DNA of 64,000 nt from Luteimonas salinisoli (GTDB lineage Bacteria; Pseudomonadota; Gammaproteobacteria; Xanthomonadales; Xanthomonadaceae). The notes under the pieces were generated by a model. The model was given only the letters and a program-made list of their open reading frames with translations. It had not been told where the DNA came from and searched no databases. Both the position numbers and the translations under genes were made by a program. The stretch is from contig NZ_JACCKA010000091.1 in assembly GCF_013425525.1 (NCBI RefSeq), positions 88,899-152,898 of the forward strand. The letters run 5' to 3'. Each line of letters starts with the position of its first letter. The first letter of the stretch is position 1. Below, in pieces: positions 57,020 through 64,000 of this stretch.

Positions 57020-58849
57020 ATGCCCCTGTCCCGCCTCGCTCCCGCCGCCCTCGCTGTCGCGCTGGCCGTCGCCGCCGCGCCGGCCTCCGCCGACGACGAC
57101 CGCTTCTCGCGCACCATCTTCTTCGGCGACAGCCTCACCGACGGCGGCTTCTTCCGTCCGCTGCTGCCGCCAGAGGCGCAGGCGGTGGCCGGCCAGTTCA
57201 CCACCAACCCGGGCTGGGTGTGGGCACAGTTCGTCGCCGACCATTACGGCACCGACGCCTCGGCCAACGGCAACGGCCAGAACGGCGACAACTACGCCGT
57301 GGGCGGCGCCTGGGTGGTCGGCGACCGCACGGGGGCGCTGGGCCCCACGCCCTCGGTGACCAGCCAGGTCGGCAGCTACCTGGCCTCGACCGGCGGCAGC
57401 GCCGATCCCGATGCGCTGTACTCGATCTGGGCCGGCGCCAACGACATCTTCGCGATCGCCGCGGGCGCGCCGGTGGAGGAGACCCTGGGCACCGCGGTGG
57501 CCGGGCAGGTCGGCCTGGTCGGCGCGCTGCAGCAGGCCGGCGCCCGCTACATCCTGGTTCCGACCCTTCCTGACATGGGCATCACCCCGGCCGCGCGCGC
57601 GCAGGGCCCGGTGGCGCAGGCGCAGCTGACCGCGCTGGCCACCGCCTACAACGACGCGCTGTTCGGCGGCATCGCCGGCGCCGGGCTGCGGGTGATCCCG
57701 CTCGATACCTTCAGCTTCCTGCAGGAAGTGGTGGCCGACCCGGGCCTGTACGGGTTCGCCAACGTCACCGGTACCGCCTGCGAGCCGCAGATCGTCTCGC
57801 AGTCGCTGACCTGCAACCCGTCCACCTACACCAACCCGGACGCGCCGAAGACCTACCTGTTCGCCGACGGCGTACATCCCACCGATGCCGGGCACGCGGT
57901 GATGGCGGACCTGGCGCTGTCGGTGCTCGAGGCGCCGGTGCAGATCGCCGCGCTGCCGCAGTCGGCGGCGGTGGTCGGGCGCGCCCGCGCCGACCGCGTG
58001 GCCTGGCACCTCGACGGCCGCCCGCAGGGCGACGGCGCCAACTGGTGGTTGGACCTGCGCGGCGACTACCAGCGCTACCGGGACGCCGACGCCTACGACG
58101 GCCTGGCACCGGCGCTGACCGGCGGCGTCGACTGGACCCGCGGCAACCTGGTGTTCGGCGCATTCGGCGGCTACGGCGTCACCCGCCAGGACTGGGGCAT
58201 GCGCCGCGGCGAGTTCGAACATTCGGACATCACCCTGGGCGGCTTCGTCGGCTGGTACGGCGACGGCGGCGGCTGGGTCAACGGCCAGCTGAGCTGGACG
58301 CAGCTGGACATCGACAGCGACCGCGACGTGTGGCTCGGGCCGGCGCGGCGCACCCACCGCGGCTCGGCCGACGGCGAGAACCTCACCGTCGCGATCAACG
58401 GCGGCTGGGAGTTCCGCCACGGCAATCTGCGCCACGGCCCGGTGCTGGGGCTGGTGTCGCAGCAGATCGACGTCGACGGCTTCGCCGAGAGCGACCCGGG
58501 CCTGTCGACCTCGCTGGCCTATCCCGACCAGACCTTCGACTCGCTGATCGGCAGCGTGGGCTGGCAGCTGGCGGTGGCCGAGGGCCACCTGCGCCCGTAT
58601 GCACGCCTGACCTGGGACCGCGAGTTCGAGGACGCGCCCGAGGAAGCCTTCGCCCGGTCGCAGTCGATCGCCGGCAGCGGCTGGTACGCGGTGCCCGGGA
58701 TGGCCTACGACGACAGCTATGCCACGGTGACCTTGGGCGCGCGCACCACGCTGCTGGGACTGGACGCCAACTTCGGCCTGAGCACCACTCTCTCGCACGC
58801 CGACAGCGGCAACTCCACCGTGCACGTCACCTTCGGCAAAGGCTTCTGA
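57020..58849 (+). CDS. GDSL esterase autotransporter (EstA-like)
   Basis: The 609-residue protein starts at ATG 57020 behind GGAGGAATC with a signal peptide (AALAVALAVAAAPASA). A GDSL hydrolase passenger (residues 25-310) has FFGDSLTDGG (nucleophile Ser), GGAW, GAND and DGVHPTDAGH (catalytic Asp/His). The C-terminal autotransporter barrel (about 340-609) ends in HVTFGKGF, with a terminal Phe as in outer-membrane barrels. Related proteins (Pseudomonas EstA, Xanthomonas esterases) stay on the cell surface and cleave esters, affecting rhamnolipid production or motility. A long hairpin (58857-58894) follows the stop. Confidence 0.95.
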   Translation: MPLSRLAPAALAVALAVAAAPASADDDRFSRTIFFGDSLTDGGFFRPLLPPEAQAVAGQFTTNPGWVWAQFVADHYGTDASANGNGQNGDNYAVGGAWVVGDRTGALGPTPSVTSQVGSYLASTGGSADPDALYSIWAGANDIFAIAAGAPVEETLGTAVAGQVGLVGALQQAGARYILVPTLPDMGITPAARAQGPVAQAQLTALATAYNDALFGGIAGAGLRVIPLDTFSFLQEVVADPGLYGFANVTGTACEPQIVSQSLTCNPSTYTNPDAPKTYLFADGVHPTDAGHAVMADLALSVLEAPVQIAALPQSAAVVGRARADRVAWHLDGRPQGDGANWWLDLRGDYQRYRDADAYDGLAPALTGGVDWTRGNLVFGAFGGYGVTRQDWGMRRGEFEHSDITLGGFVGWYGDGGGWVNGQLSWTQLDIDSDRDVWLGPARRTHRGSADGENLTVAINGGWEFRHGNLRHGPVLGLVSQQIDVDGFAESDPGLSTSLAYPDQTFDSLIGSVGWQLAVAEGHLRPYARLTWDREFEDAPEEAFARSQSIAGSGWYAVPGMAYDDSYATVTLGARTTLLGLDANFGLSTTLSHADSGNSTVHVTFGKGF

Positions 58850-58856
58850 GCCGACC

Positions 58857-58896
58857 GCCCGCGGCCGATCACCCGCGCCGGCGCGGCCGCGGGCTT
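58857..58896 (+). terminator. hairpin after the esterase gene
   Basis: GCCCGCGGCCG (58857-58867) pairs perfectly with CGGCCGCGGGC (58884-58894) around a 16-base loop, followed by TT only. It is probably the transcription end of the esterase gene, though without a proper T-tract. Confidence 0.45.
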
Positions 58897-58949
58897 CACG
58901 TGCGCGGCTCGCTCCAGCAAAGGGCCGCCGGGTGCGGAGCAGGGCTTCC

Positions 58950-59052
58950 GTAGGCGGCCATGGCCGCGAAAGCGGGGCGTCTCCGGCCGGGTGGGCGGTG
59001 ATTCCCGGCACGGCCGCCCACGCCGGCTTTCGCATGCATGGCACGCTCCTAC
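58950..59052. repeat. composite GTAGG repeat, copy 2 plus inverted half copy
   Basis: A 59-bp copy of the GTAGGAGCG element is on the minus strand (58994-59052; 47 of 59 positions agree with copy 1). A 24-bp partial copy faces it on the plus strand (58950-58973, GTAGGCGGCCATGGCCGCG). The two face each other as an inverted pair in the 315-bp gap between the esterase and tRNA genes. Apart from these, the terminator hairpin and the tRNA promoter, I see nothing else in this gap. Confidence 0.7.
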
Positions 59053-59123
59053 GCGGCTCCGGGCCGGCTCCTACGGCTCAGGGCAGGGTCGCTCCGTGGA
59101 GGGGCTTCGACCGGGGCGGCGGA

Positions 59124-59153
59124 TTGCCAAGCCCGGCCTGCCCGTCCTAGACT
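59124..59153 (+). promoter_or_regulatory. promoter of tRNA-Gly
   Basis: TTGCCA (59124-59129) and TAGACT (59148-59153) are separated by 18 bases, matching a sigma-70 promoter moderately well. Transcription would start near 59160, a few bases before the mature tRNA 5-prime end at 59165. Confidence 0.55.
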
Positions 59154-59164
59154 TCCCTTCCCGC

Positions 59165-59238
59165 GCGGGTGTAGCTCAATGGTAGAGCTGTAGCTTCCCA
59201 AGCTACTGACGAGGGTTCGATTCCCTTCACCCGCTCCA
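59165..59238 (+). tRNA. tRNA-Gly (anticodon CCC)
   Basis: A full cloverleaf can be drawn: acceptor GCGGGTG/CACCCGC, D-stem GCTC/GAGC, anticodon stem GTAGC/GCTAC with loop TTCCCAA (anticodon CCC, reads GGG), a four-base variable loop TGAC, T-arm GAGGG/CCCTT with loop TTCGATT, discriminator T and an encoded CCA end. It is the only tRNA in the window. Confidence 0.97.
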
Positions 59239-59260
59239 ATGCGATCCAGGTCGGCCGCCG

Positions 59261-59692
59261 CTACAGGCTCAGCAGGTAGGCCACCAGAGCGTCGATGTCT
59301 TCGGCGGGCAGCGCCTGGTACGCCTGCTTGGCGCGCAGGGCGCTGGGAGAGAGGTCGTCCGCGACCGCCTTCGTGCCCAGGATCCAGTCGCGCATTTCGG
59401 CCTCGTCCAGGCGGTCGGCGACATCGTCCAGCGGACTGCGGCGGCTGCCTTCGCCGGCGATCGAGTGGCAGCGCATGCAGTCCTGCGCCTCGAACACCGC
59501 ACGGCCACGCGCGATCTGCGCCGCGGGAGCGTCGTGTGCACCCGCTGTGGCCGCTCCTGCAGCCTCCGCCGCCACGGCGTCGCTGGGAGCGTCGTCCGAG
59601 GCCGGATTCATCACCATCGCGAATGCGGCCGAAATCACCAGCACCATGATGCCGGTGGCGATCGCGAGGGTTCTTGCCAGTTGTTTGCGCAT
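59261..59692 (-). CDS. membrane-anchored c-type cytochrome
   Basis: The 143-residue protein starts at ATG 59692 behind AGGAG. An N-terminal membrane segment (ARTLAIATGIMVLVISAAFAMVM) is followed by an Ala-rich linker and one haem site CMRCH (in FEAQDCMRCHSIAGEG). The distal Met ligand is not evident as in mitochondrial-type cytochromes, although the fold pattern (VADRLDEAEMRDWIL, LPAEDIDALVAYLLSL) is of small class I cytochromes. Its gene is 10 bases after the ferric-reductase-like gene, probably one transcript. Haem attachment implies periplasmic exposure. It would pass electrons between membrane and periplasmic partners. Confidence 0.92.
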   Translation of the reverse strand: MRKQLARTLAIATGIMVLVISAAFAMVMNPASDDAPSDAVAAEAAGAATAGAHDAPAAQIARGRAVFEAQDCMRCHSIAGEGSRRSPLDDVADRLDEAEMRDWILGTKAVADDLSPSALRAKQAYQALPAEDIDALVAYLLSL

Positions 59693-59702
59693 GACGGGCT
59701 CC

Positions 59703-61046
59703 TCAGGCCAGGTCGAAGATTTCCGAGTGGACGCGCGAGGCCGGGACATCCAGTGCGCGCAGGCTGCGCTCTGCGAGCTGGATCATCGGCTGCGGGCCGC
59801 AGACGAAGTGGTGCAGTTCCTCCCCCCGCGCCGGCAGGTGGCGTTCCAGCACGGCGCGGTCGATGTAGCCGCGTTCGCCTTCCCAGCCGTCCGGCGGGTC
59901 GCCCAGTACGTGGACGATACGCAGGTCGAGCCGCCCCGCCAGTGCGTCGAGCTCCTCGCGGAACACCACGCGGTCCCAGCGGCGGTTGCCGTAGAACAGC
60001 CATAGCGGGCGGGTCTCGCCGCGATCGGCGCAGGCGCGCAGCATGCTGATGATCGGGGCGATGCCGACGCCGCCGGCGATGAACACGTAGCCGCGCGCCT
60101 CGGGGTGGTGGTCGGTGCCGAAGGTCCCGTAGGGCCCGTCCACCCAGGCGGTCTCGCCGGGCCGGATGCCGCCGATGGTGGCGGTGAAATCGCCCAGCGC
60201 CTTGATGGTGAACTCCAGGCGCCCCGGCCGGGTAGGGCTGGAGGAGATCGAGAACGGGTGCTCGCGCATCGCGAACGGCGAGGCGCGCAGGGTGACCCAG
60301 GCGAACTGCCCGGGCTGGTAGTCGAAGCGGTGCCCGTGCGCCGGCTCCACCGCCACCGTCCAGCTGCGGCCGCGTTCCTCGCGGACTTCGGCGACGCGCC
60401 AGGGATGGCGACGCAGCCACAGCGGCCGGAACAGACGGACGTGGATCGCCAGCAGCACCCACGACAGCGCCAGCGCGATCCAGAACGCACGCTTGGCGGG
60501 AGTGACGAGGTAGCTGCCGGAGCCGAGCACGTGCAGCAGTGCGAACAGGACGCCCAGGACCGCCAGAACAGTGTGGACGCGGCGCCAGGCGTCGTAGCCC
60601 AGGCCCAGGGTCTTGCGCAGCAGCGAGCTGAGCACGATCGCGACGAACGCCAGCAGTGCGAGCCAGCCCAGGCTCATGTAGCCGGGCGCGACGCGCGGAT
60701 CCACGCTGCCGACCGCCTCGGGCCGCGTCACCAGCAGGACTACCACATGCAGCACCAGCAGCGCGAAGGCGACCACCGCCAGATAGCGGTGGAAGTAGTA
60801 GATGACGTCGATCCCGAACGGTGCCGTGGCGCGCTTGAAGCGTGCAGTCAGGGCGAACTGCACGCCCATCATCGCCAGCGCCGCGTATCCGACGATCAGG
60901 GCGAAATCCCAGGCGAAGCCGCCGCCGCCGGGGCGGTCGCCCAGCAGCAGGACGAGCAGGGGCAGGGCGATGAGGGCGAGATAGAGCGCGATCCAGAACG
61001 CTGGCCTCGCCCACCTGCCGGCAGCGGTGGGGCTGGTCGGGTCGAT
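59703..61046 (-). CDS. ferric-reductase-like transmembrane flavoprotein
   Basis: The protein has a ferric_reduct-type membrane domain (haem-binding His in FHRYLAVVAFALLVLHVVVLL and RRVHTVLAVLGVLFALLHVLG) and a cytosolic FNR module (FAD: MREHPFSISSSP; NADPH: IAGGVGIAPIISML, FVCGPQPM). It probably transfers electrons from NAD(P)H through haems. The first ATG (60872) would cut off a first membrane helix (FWIALYLALIALPLLVLLL). The frame is open and homologue-like 60 residues further up. A perfect GGAGG sits 6 bases before an ATC at 61046, so ATC may be the real start; no ATG/GTG/TTG exists in that region. Confidence 0.88.
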   Translation of the reverse strand: MDPTSPTAAGRWARPAFWIALYLALIALPLLVLLLGDRPGGGGFAWDFALIVGYAALAMMGVQFALTARFKRATAPFGIDVIYYFHRYLAVVAFALLVLHVVVLLVTRPEAVGSVDPRVAPGYMSLGWLALLAFVAIVLSSLLRKTLGLGYDAWRRVHTVLAVLGVLFALLHVLGSGSYLVTPAKRAFWIALALSWVLLAIHVRLFRPLWLRRHPWRVAEVREERGRSWTVAVEPAHGHRFDYQPGQFAWVTLRASPFAMREHPFSISSSPTRPGRLEFTIKALGDFTATIGGIRPGETAWVDGPYGTFGTDHHPEARGYVFIAGGVGIAPIISMLRACADRGETRPLWLFYGNRRWDRVVFREELDALAGRLDLRIVHVLGDPPDGWEGERGYIDRAVLERHLPARGEELHHFVCGPQPMIQLAERSLRALDVPASRVHSEIFDLA

Positions 61047-61181
61047 GGCGTGCCTCCGAGCCGCGATGCGGACGCGGATCGCCGCCCAGCATAGCCGGCT
61101 CGCGTTGCCGGCACGTCAACGCCCCCAGGGAACATGTGCTGCATACTTTCATGCTGTGCTGCTCCGGGGTGGGGAGGCGCG

Positions 61182-62132
61182 ATGGGCAAGTGCTGGACAG
61201 GTGTGCTGGCCATCGTCCTGGTGGCGTGTGTGGCGTTGGCCGCGTTCTGGGCGCCCGACGGCCTGGGGCGGGAGGAAGCGCCGCCTGCGTTGCCGGCAGC
61301 GGCCCAGGACTGCATGGTCTGCCACGACGATCCGGGTGTGAACGCGATCCTGCGAACCGCGCATGCGGTGACCGACGATCCGCACAGCGGGTTCGCCGAG
61401 CATGGTTGCGCGACCTGCCACGGACCCAGCCACGCCCACCAGCAGCGCCCGGAGCGCGGCAGCCGCAGGGCGCCCCCCGACGTCGTGTTCGGGATCGCCT
61501 CGCAGTTGGATGCCGACGCGCAGAACGCCAGTTGCCTGGGCTGCCACCGCGCGGATGCCGGCCTGCACTGGCAGGGCAGCGTGCACGATCACGAGGGTCT
61601 GTCGTGCGCGTCCTGCCATCGCGCGCACTCGGTGCGCGATCCGATGCGCGATCCGGTGGCGCAGGCGCAGACCTGCTACGGCTGCCACGCAGGAGTGCGC
61701 GGCGAGACGCTGCGCCCATCCCATCATCCGCTCAACGACGAGCGCATGGCCTGCAGCGACTGCCACGCGGTGCATGGCTCCACCGGGCCCGCGCTGATGA
61801 CCCGCGGTACCGTGAACGAGACCTGCCACGACTGCCACGCGGATCTGCGCGGGCCGTTCCTGTGGGAGCACCCGCCGGTGCGCGAGGACTGCCTGATCTG
61901 CCACCAGCCGCACGGCTCGGTGCAGGCCTCGCTGCTGCGCCAGCGCGGGCCCTGGCTGTGCCAGCAGTGCCACCTCGCCCAGTTCCACCCCAGCACCGCG
62001 CTCAGCGGCAGCGGCCTGCCGGGCGAGACGCTGCCGTCGGGCTCCGGTTCGATGCTGGGCAGCAACTGCGTCAACTGTCACAGCCAGGTGCATGGTTCCA
62101 ACCACCCTTCGGGGGCGGGCTTCACGCGCTGA
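61182..62132 (+). CDS. decaheme c-type cytochrome (DmsE/MtrA family)
   Basis: The 316-residue protein starts at ATG 61182 (GGGAGG upstream) with an N-terminal membrane/signal segment (VLAIVLVACVALAAFW). It has exactly ten CxxCH haem motifs: CMVCH, CATCH, CLGCH, CASCH, CYGCH, CSDCH, CHDCH, CLICH, CQQCH, CVNCH. That count and the spacing pattern, plus the MtrB-like barrel gene directly after it, match the periplasmic decaheme partner of porin-cytochrome conduits (MtrA/PioA/DmsE). It should carry electrons across the periplasm into the barrel. Whether electrons go outward (metal or DMSO reduction) or inward (metal oxidation) cannot be told. Confidence 0.95.
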   Translation: MGKCWTGVLAIVLVACVALAAFWAPDGLGREEAPPALPAAAQDCMVCHDDPGVNAILRTAHAVTDDPHSGFAEHGCATCHGPSHAHQQRPERGSRRAPPDVVFGIASQLDADAQNASCLGCHRADAGLHWQGSVHDHEGLSCASCHRAHSVRDPMRDPVAQAQTCYGCHAGVRGETLRPSHHPLNDERMACSDCHAVHGSTGPALMTRGTVNETCHDCHADLRGPFLWEHPPVREDCLICHQPHGSVQASLLRQRGPWLCQQCHLAQFHPSTALSGSGLPGETLPSGSGSMLGSNCVNCHSQVHGSNHPSGAGFTR

Positions 62133-62158
62133 GGCGCCGCCCACGGCAGAGGAGCAAC

Positions 62159-64000
62159 ATGCGGCACGGTCCGGATTCATCGCGGCGGCGCTCCCCAGGC
62201 AGGTTGTTGCCGTGGGCGGTGTGCGCGCTGCTGCTGGGCGGAGCGGCCGGTGCCGCGGACCCTGTGGCGGACCCCGACCGCTGCCGCGAAATCGCGCTGC
62301 TGTTCGGCTATCTCGACAACGATGGTGTCCGCCATGGCCGCTATGCAGGCAGCGACAGCGGCGGCTTCGCGGGCATCGAGATCGATGCCTGCCGCGGTCC
62401 GCGTCCAGGCGAGGGCGGTGCGCGTCGCTGGTACGTCCGCGGCAGCGGCGGGGGCCTGGCCACCCGCTGGCTGCAGCTGGGCGGCGGCGAGCAGGGCAGG
62501 TACGCGATCCACGCCGACATGCGCCGGCTGGCGACGCCCGGGGCCGCCGTATGGACACCGCTGCGCGGCGAGGGCGACACGTTCCTGCTTCCGCCGGACT
62601 GGGTGCCGGCACCGGGCACCGCCGGGATGTCGCGGCTGCCGGAGCTCGGCGAGGCCCGGTTGGGCCTGGAGCGGCGCCAGCGCGGGCTCGGGTTGGCCTT
62701 CCTGCTGCCGGGCAACTGGCGTATCGAGACCCGCTACCGGCGCGAGGCGCGGCAGGGCTGGCAGCGCTTCGGCGGCGTGATCGGCAGCACCGGCGGCAAT
62801 GCCCGCGCGATCGTTGTGCCGGCGCCGGTCGACCATCTCACCCGGCAGGCCGATACCACCCTCGGCTACGCGGGCGAGCACCTGCAGCTGCGCATCGGCC
62901 ATCACCTGTCGCAGTTCGACAACGCCGCCACGCGGCTGCGCTGGCAGAACCCGTTCGTGGATGTCGCCGGCTGGGCGCCTTCGGCGAGCCATCCCGGCGG
63001 CTTCGGCCAGGCCCAGCCGGCGCCGGACAACCGCTTCCAGCAGTTCAGCCTGTCGGGCGCCTACGGCCGCAGCGCCGCACTGCGGATCAATGCCGATCTC
63101 GCCCTGGGCAGCATGCGCCAGAACCAGGCCTATCTTCCGTACACCGTGGATCCGGTACTGGCCGAGAGCGCCACGCAAGGGCTGCCGCGCGCCTCGCTCG
63201 ACGGAAGGATCGACACCACGCTGCTGCAGTTGCGCCTCTCGGGCCGTCCGCACCGGCACTGGCGCTGGAGTGCCACCTATCGCTTCGACGACCGCGACAA
63301 CCGCACGCCCCGCGACGCATACGTCGGGATCGGCGGCGATGCCCAGGCGCAGAATGCGGATCCGGCCAGCGGCCAGCGCCGCTACAACCTGCCGTACGGG
63401 TTCCGCGAGCGCACCGTCAGCGCCGACGCAGGGTTCAGGCCCTCGCGCCGTTTCGATGCCAGCCTCGGCCTGCGTCGGCAGGAGACCGCGCGCACCTGGT
63501 CGTCGCGCGCGGACAGCGACGAGACCCGCATCGAGCTGGCCCTGCGCGGCCATGCCGGCGACAGGATTTCGGGCGGTGTGCGGCTGCGCGAGGGGCGCCG
63601 CTCCGGCTCGACCTACGTGGGCAACCGTGCCTTCCTCGACAGCCACTCGCCGGACTACGTCGACACCGTGGCGGGCGGGTTCGAGAACCTGCCCGCGCTG
63701 CGCCAGTACCATCTGGCCGATCGCGACCGCAGCCATGCCCAGCTGTTCGCGACCTTCACACCCACGCCTGCCCTGGGCATCGGCATCGAGCATGGCCGCA
63801 CCCGCGACGCTTATCGGCGCTCCGAGCTGGGCCTGCAGCGCAGCCGCATCGACTCCACGGGGATCGACGTGTCCTACGCGCCAGGAGGCGATTGGGCCGC
63901 CCACGCCCACGCCGGGCGCGAGCGCTTCACCTTCGACCAGGCCGGGCACAGCTTCCGCGGCGGCGCCAACAGGCTCGAGGAGGCGTTCGACCCGGAGCGC
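62159..64000 (+). CDS. MtrB/PioB family decaheme-associated outer-membrane protein (partial)
   Basis: An open frame begins at ATG 62159, 26 bases after the decaheme cytochrome stop, with GGAG upstream, and runs to the window end without a stop (at least 614 residues). It has a signal peptide (PWAVCALLLGGAAGAA) and then repeated amphipathic beta-strand segments. It matches MtrB/PioB barrels, for example in GNWRIETRYRREARQGWQRFGG, VVPAPVDHLTRQADTTLGY and LRWQNPF. In known systems this barrel sheathes the decaheme cytochrome through the outer membrane. The 3-prime end is outside the window; a surface multihaem partner (MtrC-like) might follow. Confidence 0.9.
   Translation, partial: MRHGPDSSRRRSPGRLLPWAVCALLLGGAAGAADPVADPDRCREIALLFGYLDNDGVRHGRYAGSDSGGFAGIEIDACRGPRPGEGGARRWYVRGSGGGLATRWLQLGGGEQGRYAIHADMRRLATPGAAVWTPLRGEGDTFLLPPDWVPAPGTAGMSRLPELGEARLGLERRQRGLGLAFLLPGNWRIETRYRREARQGWQRFGGVIGSTGGNARAIVVPAPVDHLTRQADTTLGYAGEHLQLRIGHHLSQFDNAATRLRWQNPFVDVAGWAPSASHPGGFGQAQPAPDNRFQQFSLSGAYGRSAALRINADLALGSMRQNQAYLPYTVDPVLAESATQGLPRASLDGRIDTTLLQLRLSGRPHRHWRWSATYRFDDRDNRTPRDAYVGIGGDAQAQNADPASGQRRYNLPYGFRERTVSADAGFRPSRRFDASLGLRRQETARTWSSRADSDETRIELALRGHAGDRISGGVRLREGRRSGSTYVGNRAFLDSHSPDYVDTVAGGFENLPALRQYHLADRDRSHAQLFATFTPTPALGIGIEHGRTRDAYRRSELGLQRSRIDSTGIDVSYAPGGDWAAHAHAGRERFTFDQAGHSFRGGANRLEEAFDPER

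Noticed and set aside
61104-61119. FNR-like box (TTGCCGGCACGTCAA) upstream of the decaheme gene
   Set aside because: The half-sites are separated by one base too many and lack the T/A next to TTG and CAA required for TTGAT-N4-ATCAA.

Overview
The window is a high-GC (about 70%), gene-dense chromosomal segment, most likely from a gammaproteobacterium of the Xanthomonadaceae/Lysobacteraceae (Lysobacter/Luteimonas-like). This rests on the gene mix and order (tkt near gap, BlaI/M56-TonB pairs, trmB-thiG-thiS, OmpW) and on short palindromic intergenic repeats of the kind common in that family. It is inference; no 16S gene is present. I see no phage, insertion sequence, plasmid or CRISPR features, and one tRNA.

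Layout. 1-15.96 kb: central metabolism and envelope genes (transketolase, M23 peptidase, L,D-transpeptidase, acetyl-CoA hydrolase/transferase, a BlaI/M56-TonB regulatory pair with two tandem operators, TauE permease, S1/P1 nuclease, OmpW, GAPDH, a PCMT-erythromycin esterase fusion, isochorismatase-like hydrolase, SemiSWEET-like protein, DUF892 protein). A perfect FNR/ANR-type box lies between ompW and gap. 16-19.5 kb: an overlapping helicase/exonuclease pair resembling MrfA/MrfB (YprA/YprB). 19.6-26.1 kb: a compact class II lanthipeptide locus (precursor, LanM, peptidase-less ABC exporter, FAD-linked oxidase of the berberine-bridge type). This is the most interesting part of the window. 26.3-31.6 kb: a GNAT enzyme and two diguanylate cyclases (periplasmic propeller sensor; dual-receiver response regulator). 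31.8-46.9 kb: SLC13 permease, htpG with a sigma-32-type promoter, glutaredoxin/DoxX-like fusion, MOSC protein, ECF sigma factor with a membrane partner, prephenate dehydrogenase, alkyladenine glycosylase, RidA-like protein, two Lrp regulators, RcnB-like protein, epimerase, and a beta-lactamase-fold hydrolase. 47-58.9 kb: MATE exporter, DHFR-like reductase, AAA ATPase, an isolated urocanate hydratase, a second SLC13 permease, trmB, thiG-thiS, and a GDSL autotransporter esterase. 59-64 kb: tRNA-Gly(CCC), then two divergent electron-transfer units: a c-type cytochrome with a ferric-reductase-like flavoprotein on the minus strand, and a decaheme cytochrome (DmsE/MtrA type) followed by an MtrB/PioB-type outer-membrane barrel that runs off the right edge.

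How parts fit together. The four lan genes are packed tightly (6-nt gap, then a GTGA overlap) and are probably one operon: LanM dehydrates and cyclises the peptide, the oxidase may add a further oxidation, and the ABC protein exports. The leader lacks a double-glycine site and the exporter lacks a C39 peptidase domain, so the leader protease must be elsewhere. The right-edge cytochrome/barrel pair has the parts of a trans-outer-membrane electron conduit. Many starts here are GTG or TTG. One gene (59703-61046) seems to use ATC behind a perfect Shine-Dalgarno sequence, or to be truncated.
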